Assembly: GCA_049116495.1 (NCBI GenBank) | Contig: JAGDYV010000029.1 | Location: 25,451-89,450, forward strand | Direction: 5' to 3' | DNA: 64,000 bases | From: CAJQQK01 sp049116495 | Lineage (GTDB): Bacteria > Pseudomonadota > Alphaproteobacteria > Rhizobiales > Hyphomicrobiaceae | Shown: positions 53,697 to 63,147 of the stretch, in pieces | Position numbering within the stretch: position 1 is the first letter of the stretch | How the letters are laid out: every line of letters begins with the position of its first letter | The notes under the pieces: model-generated | Told to the model about the DNA's origin: nothing | The model's input: only the letters and a program-made list of their open reading frames with translations | The model's database searches: none | Position numbers and translations under genes: made by a program

Positions 53697-54500
53697 TCAG
53701 TGACGCCCGATAAAACTCATGATCGTGTCTCGGAAGGCCGCGCGGTCGGCAGGAGCGGTTGGCACATGACTGGCTTCATGTAGCCAGAAACCTACCGATC
53801 CTGGAATGCCTTGCTCAACCGGCACCGTCAGCCTCGGCCCGGTGATAAAATCGCGACCATTGTGTATAACCAACGTCGGCGCGGCAATATCTGTCAATCG
53901 ATCCAGTGTATTGTGATCGATCCCGGCTTCGGTCAATCGGTCGTGCGCAACGGCATTGTCACGCAGCTCCGACCATCCTCCCTGAGAACCGAGCAACCTA
54001 TCCTTCTTGGCGTTGTAGAATTCTGCCGGGAAGGCCTGTTGCACCACCATCTGCTGGAATGCATCAAAACCAATGTCGTGGTGCACCTGCTGCCACTGCA
54101 GCATCTGTGCACGAAAGAAGTCGTCAACTTGCGCCCAGCAACCGGTGTTGACCAGACTGCGCACCAAATCCGGCCGTTTGAGCGCAACCACCTGGCCAAT
54201 GCAGGCGCCTATACCGATCAGCCCCAGAAAATGTGCTCGCTCGATCCCGAGATGATGCAGCAAGGCGATGACGTCATCAGCATAAAGCTCGGTGGTCGCC
54301 GGTTGGTTGAGATTGTCACTCGACTGACTCAAGCCGCGGTGATCGAAGATCACGACTGAATAGCGATCCGTCAAGCCTTGCGGAAGATGACGTTCCGCGC
54401 CGTGGCAGTATGTGCCCCAACCACCGGAGCAGACAACCGGTTCTCCCGTGCCATGCACTTCGTAGTACATCTGGTGATTGTTCAGTTCGGCCAACGGCAT
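53697..54500 (-). CDS. Alpha/beta-hydrolase-fold protein, nucleophile replaced
   Basis: A 267-residue alpha/beta-hydrolase-fold protein. Oxyanion region CSGGWGT and the DHRGLSQSS loop are normal, but the nucleophile elbow reads FLGLIGIGACIG, so the expected Ser/Cys/Asp is Ile (codon ATC; one base from AGC). The acid Asp in IHNGRDFITGP and the His in HEASHVPT remain. It could be inactive, a binding protein or a lyase-like member, or a sequencing variant. It is transcribed with the following amidase and PaaK-like genes. Confidence 0.75.
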   Translation of the reverse strand: MPLAELNNHQMYYEVHGTGEPVVCSGGWGTYCHGAERHLPQGLTDRYSVVIFDHRGLSQSSDNLNQPATTELYADDVIALLHHLGIERAHFLGLIGIGACIGQVVALKRPDLVRSLVNTGCWAQVDDFFRAQMLQWQQVHHDIGFDAFQQMVVQQAFPAEFYNAKKDRLLGSQGGWSELRDNAVAHDRLTEAGIDHNTLDRLTDIAAPTLVIHNGRDFITGPRLTVPVEQGIPGSVGFWLHEASHVPTAPADRAAFRDTIMSFIGRH

Positions 54501-54515
54501 CAGAAACCCTCTGAC

Positions 54516-55814
54516 TTAGCTTTGCAGGGCGGTCTCAATCTGCACTGCTATGGACAGTAACGCGTTGTCTGTCCCAGGTGCACTCATCAACTGTAGTCCG
54601 ACCGGGCGTTCAATATCGGCGACCGGCAACGGTAAACTGATCGCCGGGCAACCGGCAAAGTTTGCAGGCGCCGTCAGGTCTGCCTGATTGACCGGCACGG
54701 GTGTATCGAATGCGAATGTACGCTGCGGCGCCGTCAGCGTCACCAGGACATCGTGGTCGTCGAACAAACTGATCAACGCCTTTCCCGCAGCTTGGATCAT
54801 CTGTTTTTCAGCCGCGTAGCGCTCTGGTGAAACGCGTCGGCCATAATTCAGCATTGACAAAAACTCAGATGAAAAGGCTTCCGGCTGCTCATCGAGCAAT
54901 CGATCATGCGCCGCCGCGCCATCCACCTCCGAGACGATGAAGCCGGCACGGCGTGTGCGGCCAAAATCTTGCCCGGGAAACACAATTGGATTGAACTGAG
55001 CACCTTCAGCCGTCAACCGTGCCAAGGCCGCATCCAGCGCCGACTGACACTGCGGCTCCACGTCAACACACCCGGCGAAGTCGAGACAGCCGAACTGGAT
55101 AGCACCCAAGTCCCGCTGCTCGATTCGCTCGCCAAGCACAGCTGCAACATCTGCCACCGATCTTGCCAGCGGTCCTATCATATCGAGCCCGCGTCCGAGC
55201 GGCATCACGCCGTCGAGCGGCCAGTAATCACGCGATGGTTTGAACCCGACGACCCCACAATAAGCCGCCGGCAAACGCACCGAGCCCATCGTGTCGGTAC
55301 CAAGCGCTACAGGGCAAAGATGACCGCCGACAGCGGCCGCCGAACCGCCACTGCTGCCGCCCGGCGTGTAGCCAGGATAGTCAGGATGCATGCAGCGGCC
55401 ATGATGCGCATTATCCGTCGTCGCGCCGAGCGCGCCTTCATGCATGTTGAGTTTGCCTAGAAAGATCATCCCGGCATCGCGCAGGCGTGCAATGACCGGC
55501 GCATCGGCTTTCGGCAGCCATTGCGTTGCAAGACCGTTCGTGGTCGGCATACCGAGCACGTCGATGTTGTCCTTGATGGCAATCGGCACGCCGTCGAGCG
55601 GCGAGTGCGGATTGCCTTGCGCGCGCCGCTTGTCGCTGGCCCGTGCCGTTTCCAATGCCATGTCACCCGCGACGTGGATGAACGCATTCAGCGCCCGCCC
55701 ATGATCGCTGCTGATCCGCGCAAGACAGGCTTCGGTCAAATCCGATGCTGTCACAGCGCCGCTGGACAAAGACGTGACGGCATCGACGACGCCAAGTTCT
55801 GCCGGATCTGTCAT
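54516..55814 (-). CDS. Amidase signature family hydrolase
   Basis: Second amidase of the window, 432 residues. Catalytic Lys81 is in GVPIAIKDNID, cis-Ser155 in PGGSSGGSAA and nucleophile Ser178 in GTDTMGSVRLPA, where the usual second glycine is Met. It hydrolyses an amide in the cytoplasm. Its start overlaps the stop of the CoA-ligase-like gene by ATGA (55811-55814), and the alpha/beta-hydrolase gene follows closely. With that ligase it mirrors the amidase/CoA-ligase pair at 0.4-3.4 kb, although the two ligases belong to different families. Confidence 0.87.
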   Translation of the reverse strand: MTDPAELGVVDAVTSLSSGAVTASDLTEACLARISSDHGRALNAFIHVAGDMALETARASDKRRAQGNPHSPLDGVPIAIKDNIDVLGMPTTNGLATQWLPKADAPVIARLRDAGMIFLGKLNMHEGALGATTDNAHHGRCMHPDYPGYTPGGSSGGSAAAVGGHLCPVALGTDTMGSVRLPAAYCGVVGFKPSRDYWPLDGVMPLGRGLDMIGPLARSVADVAAVLGERIEQRDLGAIQFGCLDFAGCVDVEPQCQSALDAALARLTAEGAQFNPIVFPGQDFGRTRRAGFIVSEVDGAAAHDRLLDEQPEAFSSEFLSMLNYGRRVSPERYAAEKQMIQAAGKALISLFDDHDVLVTLTAPQRTFAFDTPVPVNQADLTAPANFAGCPAISLPLPVADIERPVGLQLMSAPGTDNALLSIAVQIETALQS

Positions 55815-57184
55815 CGTTCATCAATCAATCGTACGGGCTTTTGACGCGAGTCCACCTGGCTGAGCCGCGCGGTCTCACCAGGACCCACGAGATCGATCAA
55901 CACGGCAACCCCCAATCTCTGACGCAGGAGTTCCGCGACCTGCGCCTCATCGATATTTGCCTGCGCGCGCTGTTCCGCCATGACAATCAACTCGTCACGT
56001 CCTTCGTGGTTCACCAGCCGGCAGACATACTCTCCGTTAAGACTGTCGATCTGGTTGAGGATCGCACCAATCCCGGTCGGGTAAACATTGATGCCGCGCA
56101 GCTTGACCATGTTGTCGCTGCGCCCTTGAAAGCCCGCCAACCGACGGAAATTGACACCGATGCCGCCGCGTCCCGGCAACACCGTCGAGACATCGTTCGT
56201 ATTGAATCGGATGATCGGATAAATAGTGTTCTTGAACAGCGTCGTCACACATATATTACCCGTCTCGCCATCATCCAGCGAAGCGAGCGTGTCGCGATCC
56301 AGGATCTCGACGAGATGCGCGTCCTCCCAAATATAGAGTCCGTCGTTGTCCGGTCCTTCGGCTGCAATAATCCCGGTGTCACCAACACCGTACCAGTCAT
56401 AGACCGCTGCACCCGGCCATGCCTTCGCCATCGCGGCATGGCCGTCGCTCGAAAGGTGCCCCGATATCATGCGCACCGGGATATCACGCCCCGGCTCCAA
56501 TCCTTTCTCGCGCGCGACGGCAGCCAGCTTGAGAATGTAATCCGCGAAACCAACAATTGCTGTTGCGCCAAACCGGTGCATCAGGTCGACCTGTTGTTCC
56601 GAACGAGTCTCCAAACCGGTTCCAGCCGGCAGCAGCAAGGCGCCGGTAAAATGCAAAACTGCTTCGCGAATATAGTGACCGCCATTGACCATCCCAAATC
56701 CGTAGACCGAGTGGACAACATCCTCTTCCGTCATGCCTTGAAACAGATAAGCACGCGCGAGCAGAGCGTTCTGCACTTCACGATCCCAGGCGCCAAAGAA
56801 CAACGGCTGCGGCGTTCCTGTCGTGCCGCTGGTGGTGTGCATCACGACGCTGCGGCGGCCTTCGACGCCGTCCATCCCGTGAAAATCCCCATACGGCGGA
56901 TACGCTTCGACGCTCGCCATCAAGTCCGACTTGGAAAAGCTCGGCAGCTTGGCCAGGTCGTCGATCGATTTTATGTCTCCGGCCTCAAGTCCAACCGCCG
57001 CCCAGTGGCGTTGATAAAATGGAATTTCCCACCCCCGCCGCATGAGGTCGGCGAACCGCTGTTCTTGCATCGCGCGCAAGGCGTCGGCACTCAGACTCGC
57101 GGGACCGGCCAGAAAATCAGCCCCGATCGGATAGTCCCGTAACAGACGCCCGGCATCTGCTTCCCTGAAATACCCACCCGCCAT
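55811..57184 (-). CDS. PaaK-like AMP-dependent CoA ligase
   Basis: Phenylacetate-CoA-ligase-type adenylate-forming enzyme of 457 residues from ATG 57184, just after the deacetylase stop (57198), with AAGGGG some 10 bp upstream; the longer frame to 57274 overlaps that gene. Motifs: MHTTSGTTGTPQPLFFG (adenylate loop), DWYGVGDTGIIAAEGPD, TLFKNTIYPIIRFNTND and the C-terminal GRSDNMVKLRGINVYPTGI. It activates an aryl or alkyl acid as its CoA ester. Its amidase neighbour may supply the acid. Confidence 0.85.
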   Translation of the reverse strand: MAGGYFREADAGRLLRDYPIGADFLAGPASLSADALRAMQEQRFADLMRRGWEIPFYQRHWAAVGLEAGDIKSIDDLAKLPSFSKSDLMASVEAYPPYGDFHGMDGVEGRRSVVMHTTSGTTGTPQPLFFGAWDREVQNALLARAYLFQGMTEEDVVHSVYGFGMVNGGHYIREAVLHFTGALLLPAGTGLETRSEQQVDLMHRFGATAIVGFADYILKLAAVAREKGLEPGRDIPVRMISGHLSSDGHAAMAKAWPGAAVYDWYGVGDTGIIAAEGPDNDGLYIWEDAHLVEILDRDTLASLDDGETGNICVTTLFKNTIYPIIRFNTNDVSTVLPGRGGIGVNFRRLAGFQGRSDNMVKLRGINVYPTGIGAILNQIDSLNGEYVCRLVNHEGRDELIVMAEQRAQANIDEAQVAELLRQRLGVAVLIDLVGPGETARLSQVDSRQKPVRLIDER

Positions 57185-57197
57185 ACCTACCACCCCT

Positions 57198-58058
57198 TCA
57201 CGTCGCTGAGTATGGGCTTTTATCAGCCCAATGACGGGCAATCTCAAGCCGAGTCGTGATCCACACATCGTCATGCGCCATCACATGGTCGAGGAACTTC
57301 TCGAAATACCCTATCCGACCTGGCCTCCCGATGATCCGGAGATGCACGCCAAGCGACATCATGCGTGGCTCATCGGCGCCTTCACGGTAGAGCCAGTCGA
57401 AAGTATCCCGCGCGTATTGATACCAGTCCGAAGGCATGAAACTCGGTGCGACCCACATCTTCATGTCATTGCTATCGACGGCGTAAGGCACGATCAAAAT
57501 TGGTTTGCCGTTGACCGCGTCCCAAAACGGCTGGTCATCAGAATAGTCGTCCATGTGGTAGGAGAAGCCCTCTTCGACGAGCAACCGGCGTGTGTTGTCA
57601 GTCAGCAGGTAGCGCGACAACCAGCCTTGCGGGCGCTCGCCGGTCGTCTGCTCGATAGACGCCACCGCCTTTCGAATGAAGTCGCGCTCTGCTGCTTCGT
57701 CCATATGGAATTGATGGACCCAGCGCCAGCCATGTGCACACACCTCATGGCCACCTGATACGATGCGGCGCGTCAGGTCGGGGGCCCGCTCCAGGCTTAG
57801 TGCGGCGGCTGTAAAGGTCGCCGGCAATTGGCGCTCTTCGAGCAATTTCATCACGCGCGGCGCGCCGGCCTTCAATCCGTACTGATAATTGCTTTCATTG
57901 CCGTAGTTGCGCAACGCCTTCTTCAGGGTCACGCCAAGTTCGTCTACCGGTTCGGGACCACGATCTCCGTCAGCAATGGATAGCTCAGAGCCTTCCTCTA
58001 CGTTGACGACAATGGAAAGCGCCAATCGTGCGCCATTGGGCCAGGTAACACGTGTCAT
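57198..58058 (-). CDS. Polysaccharide-deacetylase-family hydrolase (PuuE/allantoinase-like)
   Basis: NodB-fold hydrolase of 286 residues, paralogue of the one at 17 kb. Its motif 1 is LSIVVNVEEGSELS, typical of allantoinase-like PuuE proteins rather than of chitooligosaccharide deacetylases; the H-motif is HEVCAHGWRWVHQ and the C-terminal one is GVHLRIIGRPGRIGYFEKFLDHV. It probably cleaves a cyclic or N-carbamoyl amide in the cytoplasm. The gene heads the ligase-amidase-hydrolase series. Confidence 0.8.
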   Translation of the reverse strand: MTRVTWPNGARLALSIVVNVEEGSELSIADGDRGPEPVDELGVTLKKALRNYGNESNYQYGLKAGAPRVMKLLEERQLPATFTAAALSLERAPDLTRRIVSGGHEVCAHGWRWVHQFHMDEAAERDFIRKAVASIEQTTGERPQGWLSRYLLTDNTRRLLVEEGFSYHMDDYSDDQPFWDAVNGKPILIVPYAVDSNDMKMWVAPSFMPSDWYQYARDTFDWLYREGADEPRMMSLGVHLRIIGRPGRIGYFEKFLDHVMAHDDVWITTRLEIARHWADKSPYSAT

Positions 58059-58140
58059 GAATCAATCTCGATTTGTGACGTCAGATCGGGCAAGCCGACA
58101 GACAAACTGTTGCAGCCCGAACATCTCTCGGAACGCCTTC

Positions 58141-61100
58141 CTACTCGGCCGGTGCAGCAGCCGTAGCCGGCGACGCTGCAACCGAAGTTGCGGTGAGCGT
58201 CAGTCGCAGCAATGGTGGCACCAGTAGCAGGGTCAGGATCGCAGATAGCGATAAACCTCCAACGACCACTGATCCAAGCCCGCGATAAAGCTCGGAACCT
58301 GCCCCCGGGAAAGTCACCAACGGCAGCATTCCGAAGACGCTCGTCAACGTGCTCATGAAGATTGGCCGAATCCGATTTCGGGTTGCCTCCAATATCGCAT
58401 CGTTAACCGCCATGCCATCCTCGCGCAAATGGTGCAGCGATTGGTGCACCAATAGAATCGCATTGTTGACCACGATGCCAATCAGAATCACGAAACCGAG
58501 CAACGTCAGCATGTCGAGTTCCTGAGGCTGGTAGAGATTGAGAATCGTAAGCCCGGCGACACCGCCCGCTCCGGCCACGGGCACCGAGATAAGGATCACG
58601 AGTGGCAGCACGAAGCTCTCAAAAAGAACGGCCATCACCAGATAGACGATCACGATCGCAAGCAGCAGGTTAGTTTTCAGTGCGTTCCAGGTTTTGGTCA
58701 GCTGGTCGGCAGCGCCCGTCAGCGACAATTGCACGCCGGGCGGAAGGCCCTGCGCCTCAACCGGCCCGACGACCTTCTCCTGCATAATCGACAGCGCCGT
58801 CTCCAACGGCAGATTGGCAGCCGGACGCACTTCGAGTGTGATCGTGCGCAACCGCTCGCGGTGTCGAATTTCGACCGGTCCGGCGGTCAGCTGAATGTCT
58901 GCCAATGCCGAAATTGGAATGATGCGGCCGTTCGGTGCCACGACGGGAAACGTGGAAATCTCCTGCGTGCGGCGCTTGTCGTTGAATGACGACAGCCCTT
59001 TGAGCATCAAGTCAACGCGATCCGTGCCGATCGTGATCTCCTTGACACGGACGCCATCGTTATAGGCATCGAGTGATAGGGCGAGCGTTCGTGCATCGAC
59101 GCCGGCATCAGCCAACCGCACGCGGTTGGGGATCGCACGCAACTCTGGCGCACCAAGCTCAAGCCCTGGCTGCGGACGGAACTGATTGCCCAGCCGGCGC
59201 GGCAAATGGCGCGCGATATTGCCCGTCAAGCGCAGCGCGACTCCCAGAATATCCTCAATATTGTCGCCTGAAACATTCAATTCAATCGCGCGGCCACCGC
59301 CGATGCCGCGACCGAACAACGAACGTTGATTGATGAAGCCGAACGTGCCCGGCTCGGCAAAGATCGGTCTCGACAGCACGGGAATGAGTTCGGCAACGCG
59401 TTTTGGATCTTTGGCCGAACCACCAAGAAATGTCGTCCCGCGCACCGCAACAAAAAAGAAATGCTTCATGGCCGGCGGGCTGCTCTTGTCGCCGGTCTCC
59501 TTCTTCTCCCAAAGCGGTTGGGCGATGGCTTCAATGCGCTCGGCGATTTTTGTTGTCGTCGGCAAATTATAGCCCGGCGGCGGTAGGATCACACCGAAAA
59601 CCAAGTTGCGATTGCCCTCCGGCAAATACTCCAGCTTGGGCAGAAAAATTGCAGCTCCCCAAATGGCACCGACGGTAATCGCGCTGACCGCAAGCAAACC
59701 GACCAGGCGATTGGCGATCGTCGTTCGCGCATATCCTCGCACGATTGACGAGAATGCCCGCCCGATGTGATCGACGCCGGGCAGCGCCGTCACCTGAAGT
59801 TGCCTGTGGCGACCGACCAGCAACCGACTTGAGAGCGCAGGAATAACCGTCATTGCGACGACGAGTGATGCCATCACCGAGACCGAGATCGCGACGGCGA
59901 TATCACGGAACAACTGCCCCGCTTCGAGTTCCATGATCAGGATCGGAATGAACACCACGACAGTCGTGAGTGCCGACACTAGGATCGCGCCCCATACCTG
60001 GGCAGCCCCCTGATAGGCAGCTTCCTTCGGTGCGACCCCAGCCTGACGCAGGCGGTATATGTTTTCAAGGACGACGATCGCTGCATCGACCACCATGCCG
60101 ACAGCGAATGCGATTCCGGCCAGCGAGATGACATTCAGCGTTCGGCCCAGCGCAGACATCGCCACGAAAGAGGCGACAATCGAAACGGGAATCGCCAACG
60201 AGATCACCAATGTCGCACGCCAGGAGCGCAGGAACAGCAGCAGGATGACGGCGGCGAGAATGCCGCCGATCCAGATATTCTGGATCACCAGATCGATCGC
60301 GCCATCGATATAGACGGTTTCATCATAGACCTGCGTTAGCGTCAGGTTTTCGACCTTGAGCGGCCCATCGCGCAGCGCTGCGATGGCGCGTTTGATACCC
60401 TGCATCGTGGTTATGACGTTGGCACCGGTATCGCGCACCGTATTGATCGCGATGGCCGGCTCGCCCTGATGGCGGATGCGCGCTGAAGGCTCCTTGTAGC
60501 CGAACGTCACCTTGGCGATATCGCGCAGGAAAACACGACCGGCATTGCCAGTGACAAGCGGCGCGGCGTCACTAAACGAGTCGTTCGAGCCAGCCGTCGA
60601 TCGAGCAGGCGCCGAGCCGCTGCGCAAGACAACGTTGCCAACGGCACTCAACGTATCCAGTTCACCCTCAACTCGCACAACGTAGCGGCGCTTGCCTTCA
60701 TCCACGCTGCCGGCTGACACGGAGATGCTTTCACGGCGCAATATGCCGAGCACTTCGGGCACCGTCAGCTGGAACTTCGCCAGTCGCTCGGGATCGACGA
60801 GAACCTGCAATTCGCGCTCAACGCCGCCAAAGACATTCGATGTCGCAACACCATTAACGCGCTCGAGGCGTTCTTTGATGATGTCGTTTACGAAATTGCC
60901 GTAATGCGCCATCGGCTTGGAATTGCCGGCGCCACGCTTCAAAATGATCCAGGCAATCGGATTGTCGTTCGCACCCGATGTCTTGAGCGACGGCTCAGAC
61001 GCCTCATCTGGATAGCCTGTCACCCGGTCCAATCTGTTCGACACAAGCAGCAGCGCACGGTCCATATTCGTGCCGATCGCAAACTCCAGCGTTATGCGCG

Positions 61101-61365
61101 CCCGCCCTGTCTCCGATCGCGAAATCATGGTTTCGAGACCATCGACACCCTTCAGTTCTTCCTCCTGGCGGTTGACGATCTCGCGCTCGACCTCAGCTGG
61201 CGCCGCGCCTCCCCAGTTGGTCTGAACCTGGATAACCGGCTTGCGCACATCCGGGATCAACTGGATGGGAATGCGCGACAGCGCCAACAGGCCGAACAGC
61301 ACCGTCATCAGGACGGCCGCAACGACGGCTATCGGGCGTTCGATCGCAATGCGAATGGGATCCAT
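58141..61365 (-). CDS. RND family efflux permease (HAE1/AcrB-like)
   Basis: Inner-membrane drug/proton antiporter of 1074 residues with the standard two-fold repeat of six helices and two periplasmic loops. It starts MDPIRIAIERPIAVVAAVLM, continues SRIPIQLIPDVRKPVIQVQT and has GIAFAVGMVVDAAIVVLENIY, the proton-relay helix 4 with its conserved Asp. It acts with the adaptor encoded 33 bp upstream and an outer-membrane channel that is not in the window. GGTGGAAGG precedes the start. Confidence 0.92.
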   Translation of the reverse strand: MDPIRIAIERPIAVVAAVLMTVLFGLLALSRIPIQLIPDVRKPVIQVQTNWGGAAPAEVEREIVNRQEEELKGVDGLETMISRSETGRARITLEFAIGTNMDRALLLVSNRLDRVTGYPDEASEPSLKTSGANDNPIAWIILKRGAGNSKPMAHYGNFVNDIIKERLERVNGVATSNVFGGVERELQVLVDPERLAKFQLTVPEVLGILRRESISVSAGSVDEGKRRYVVRVEGELDTLSAVGNVVLRSGSAPARSTAGSNDSFSDAAPLVTGNAGRVFLRDIAKVTFGYKEPSARIRHQGEPAIAINTVRDTGANVITTMQGIKRAIAALRDGPLKVENLTLTQVYDETVYIDGAIDLVIQNIWIGGILAAVILLLFLRSWRATLVISLAIPVSIVASFVAMSALGRTLNVISLAGIAFAVGMVVDAAIVVLENIYRLRQAGVAPKEAAYQGAAQVWGAILVSALTTVVVFIPILIMELEAGQLFRDIAVAISVSVMASLVVAMTVIPALSSRLLVGRHRQLQVTALPGVDHIGRAFSSIVRGYARTTIANRLVGLLAVSAITVGAIWGAAIFLPKLEYLPEGNRNLVFGVILPPPGYNLPTTTKIAERIEAIAQPLWEKKETGDKSSPPAMKHFFFVAVRGTTFLGGSAKDPKRVAELIPVLSRPIFAEPGTFGFINQRSLFGRGIGGGRAIELNVSGDNIEDILGVALRLTGNIARHLPRRLGNQFRPQPGLELGAPELRAIPNRVRLADAGVDARTLALSLDAYNDGVRVKEITIGTDRVDLMLKGLSSFNDKRRTQEISTFPVVAPNGRIIPISALADIQLTAGPVEIRHRERLRTITLEVRPAANLPLETALSIMQEKVVGPVEAQGLPPGVQLSLTGAADQLTKTWNALKTNLLLAIVIVYLVMAVLFESFVLPLVILISVPVAGAGGVAGLTILNLYQPQELDMLTLLGFVILIGIVVNNAILLVHQSLHHLREDGMAVNDAILEATRNRIRPIFMSTLTSVFGMLPLVTFPGAGSELYRGLGSVVVGGLSLSAILTLLLVPPLLRLTLTATSVAASPATAAAPAE

Positions 61366-61398
61366 TTCGGCCTTCCACCAATCAATGGGCGCGGGACT

Positions 61399-62559
61399 CT
61401 AACCCTGCGGCCGCGGCGCGGCAACACGCTTCGCGCGTACGGCCTGGCCCGGGCGAAGTCGCTCATTGCCGCGTACGACGACGATGTCACCAAGTTTGAC
61501 GCCGGATTTGACTTCGAGCCGGTCGCCAACAGCCTGTCCCAGGGCAACCGGCCGAGGCTGAGCCTTGTTATCAACAACAGCAAAGACCATCCAGCCGCCA
61601 CGGCCACGCAGCAGCGCGTCCTTTGGCACCGTCATCACCTTGCGCGCCGCACTGACCGGCGCCTTCAGCGTCACCGTACCACCGATGGCCACTTGGGTTG
61701 CGGGCACACCTGACAAATCAACACTTAACCGGACCGCACGCGTCCGTGTTGAGCTGTTCTGCACCGGAATTGCGGTGCGCACCGTCACCGGTCGCACAGT
61801 GCCGCTTTCAAATACTGCTTCAATTCGCGTACCCGGCGCCAGGCCATCAGCGATCACCGCCGGCACATCAGCCGCGATTTCAAGATCTTTGAGGTCAAGC
61901 AACGTCGCGACTGCACCGCCGGCCGACATGTATTGACCGGGTTGAGCCTGACGGGCGATGACAATACCATCGAACGGCGCCGAAACTACCGTGTGCGTCA
62001 GTTCATAGTTGGCACGATCAAGTCCAACCTTGGCCATCTGCAACTGTGCCTGTGCCTGACTTATTTCGCTGCGCGATTGCTCGACCGAATTCTTGAGATC
62101 ATCAAAACGGCTTCGCGAAAAGGCAGTTGAATCCTTCAGTCGAGCTTGCCGCTTGAACGTTTGCTCGGCCAGCTTTAACTTTACCCGCGCCACGCTTAGC
62201 CCGGCTTCGGCAGCCACGATCGCTGCCTCGTTGGCCTGCTTCTCGATCTCAAAACGCCGGGCGTCCAGCTTGACCATCGTACTGCCACGTTTAATGCGGT
62301 CGCCAACCTGAAACGCGACTGATTGCACGACGCCGGCGATCCGTGTCGCAATGTTCGAGCGGCGCGTCGCGACCAGCCGCGCGATCACGGCCTGGGTGTC
62401 CCGAATCTCACGTTCATCGACTTTGTCGACGAACACGGTTGCGGCTCGTCCTTGCGCCCTTGCATCAGTCGCTATTATCTGCCCACAGATCGACATGCCG
62501 ACGAGGAGCACGGCACCTGTCGCTGCTTGAAATCGTTTGGTTACGAAGCTTTGCATCAT
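61399..62559 (-). CDS. HlyD/AcrA-type membrane fusion protein
   Basis: Periplasmic adaptor of 386 residues with an N-terminal hydrophobic signal (ATGAVLLVGMSICGQIIA). It contains a lipoyl-like domain (IARLVATRRSNIATRIAGVVQ, GDRIKRGSTMVKLDARRFE), a coiled-coil hairpin (EKQANEAAIVAAEAGLSVAR), then VSAPFDGIVIARQAQPGQYM and a beta-barrel. It is upstream of and co-transcribed with the RND permease. No lipobox cysteine is obvious. Confidence 0.9.
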   Translation of the reverse strand: MMQSFVTKRFQAATGAVLLVGMSICGQIIATDARAQGRAATVFVDKVDEREIRDTQAVIARLVATRRSNIATRIAGVVQSVAFQVGDRIKRGSTMVKLDARRFEIEKQANEAAIVAAEAGLSVARVKLKLAEQTFKRQARLKDSTAFSRSRFDDLKNSVEQSRSEISQAQAQLQMAKVGLDRANYELTHTVVSAPFDGIVIARQAQPGQYMSAGGAVATLLDLKDLEIAADVPAVIADGLAPGTRIEAVFESGTVRPVTVRTAIPVQNSSTRTRAVRLSVDLSGVPATQVAIGGTVTLKAPVSAARKVMTVPKDALLRGRGGWMVFAVVDNKAQPRPVALGQAVGDRLEVKSGVKLGDIVVVRGNERLRPGQAVRAKRVAAPRPQG

Positions 62560-62683
62560 CTGTACTATCTGGTGAGTACGGGCCGTCAGGACGGAAATTC
62601 GACGCCATAACGACCGAAAACGGACTGTGAACCGTCCACATTACCACAGATTAGGGTTTTACCCGGAGATACCGACGAGAAGT

Positions 62684-63025
62684 ATGACTGATCTCAACGA
62701 AACTGCGTGGCAGGTTGTCGCCTCCAAGAATCAAGTCGATGCAGCCGGCCTGCTCGATGTTCGCGTCGGCCGTCGCGTCGTGCTACTGATCGCCCGGTCG
62801 GACCAGATCCTTGCGGTTCAGGGGTTGTGCCCCCACCAGCACGCTCGGCTCTCAGAAGGCGCCATGGTCGATGGTACGCTTCAATGCCCGCATCATCTCG
62901 CGCGATTTAACGTTGAGGATGGCGCATGTACGGGCGGGTGGCAATTGCCGCCACTCAAGCGCTATGCCGTGCGCATCGAAGATGATCAGGTCCTACTGCC
63001 CGATCCGCTGACGCCCCTCAGCTAG
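62684..63025 (+). CDS. Small Rieske [2Fe-2S] ferredoxin
   Basis: A 113-residue Rieske protein from ATG 62684 (an in-frame upstream start at 62627 overlaps a less likely region). Cluster ligands Cys49/His51 in LCPHQHARL and Cys68/His71 in QCPHHLARF are intact, with 'GWQLPPLKRYAVRIEDD' after them. It lacks a signal sequence and catalytic domain, so it is a soluble ferredoxin-like electron carrier for an oxygenase, as in the NirD/MocE/ToluF type. No partner oxygenase is adjacent. Confidence 0.85.
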   Translation: MTDLNETAWQVVASKNQVDAAGLLDVRVGRRVVLLIARSDQILAVQGLCPHQHARLSEGAMVDGTLQCPHHLARFNVEDGACTGGWQLPPLKRYAVRIEDDQVLLPDPLTPLS

Positions 63026-63147
63026 TCATCCGACCACGGCGCGGCAGTTCGCGTGATCAGCGCGCACGCACACGATTCCTGGACCACGCCGAGTATGATG
63101 CCCAGGCATTCCCTTTGACGCACTGAATTGACACCCAACCGCAATCT

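Noticed and set aside
55841..57142. Plus-strand open frame of 433 codons over the PaaK-like gene
   Set aside because: Antisense to a canonical CoA ligase; composition is that of a mirrored GC-rich gene.
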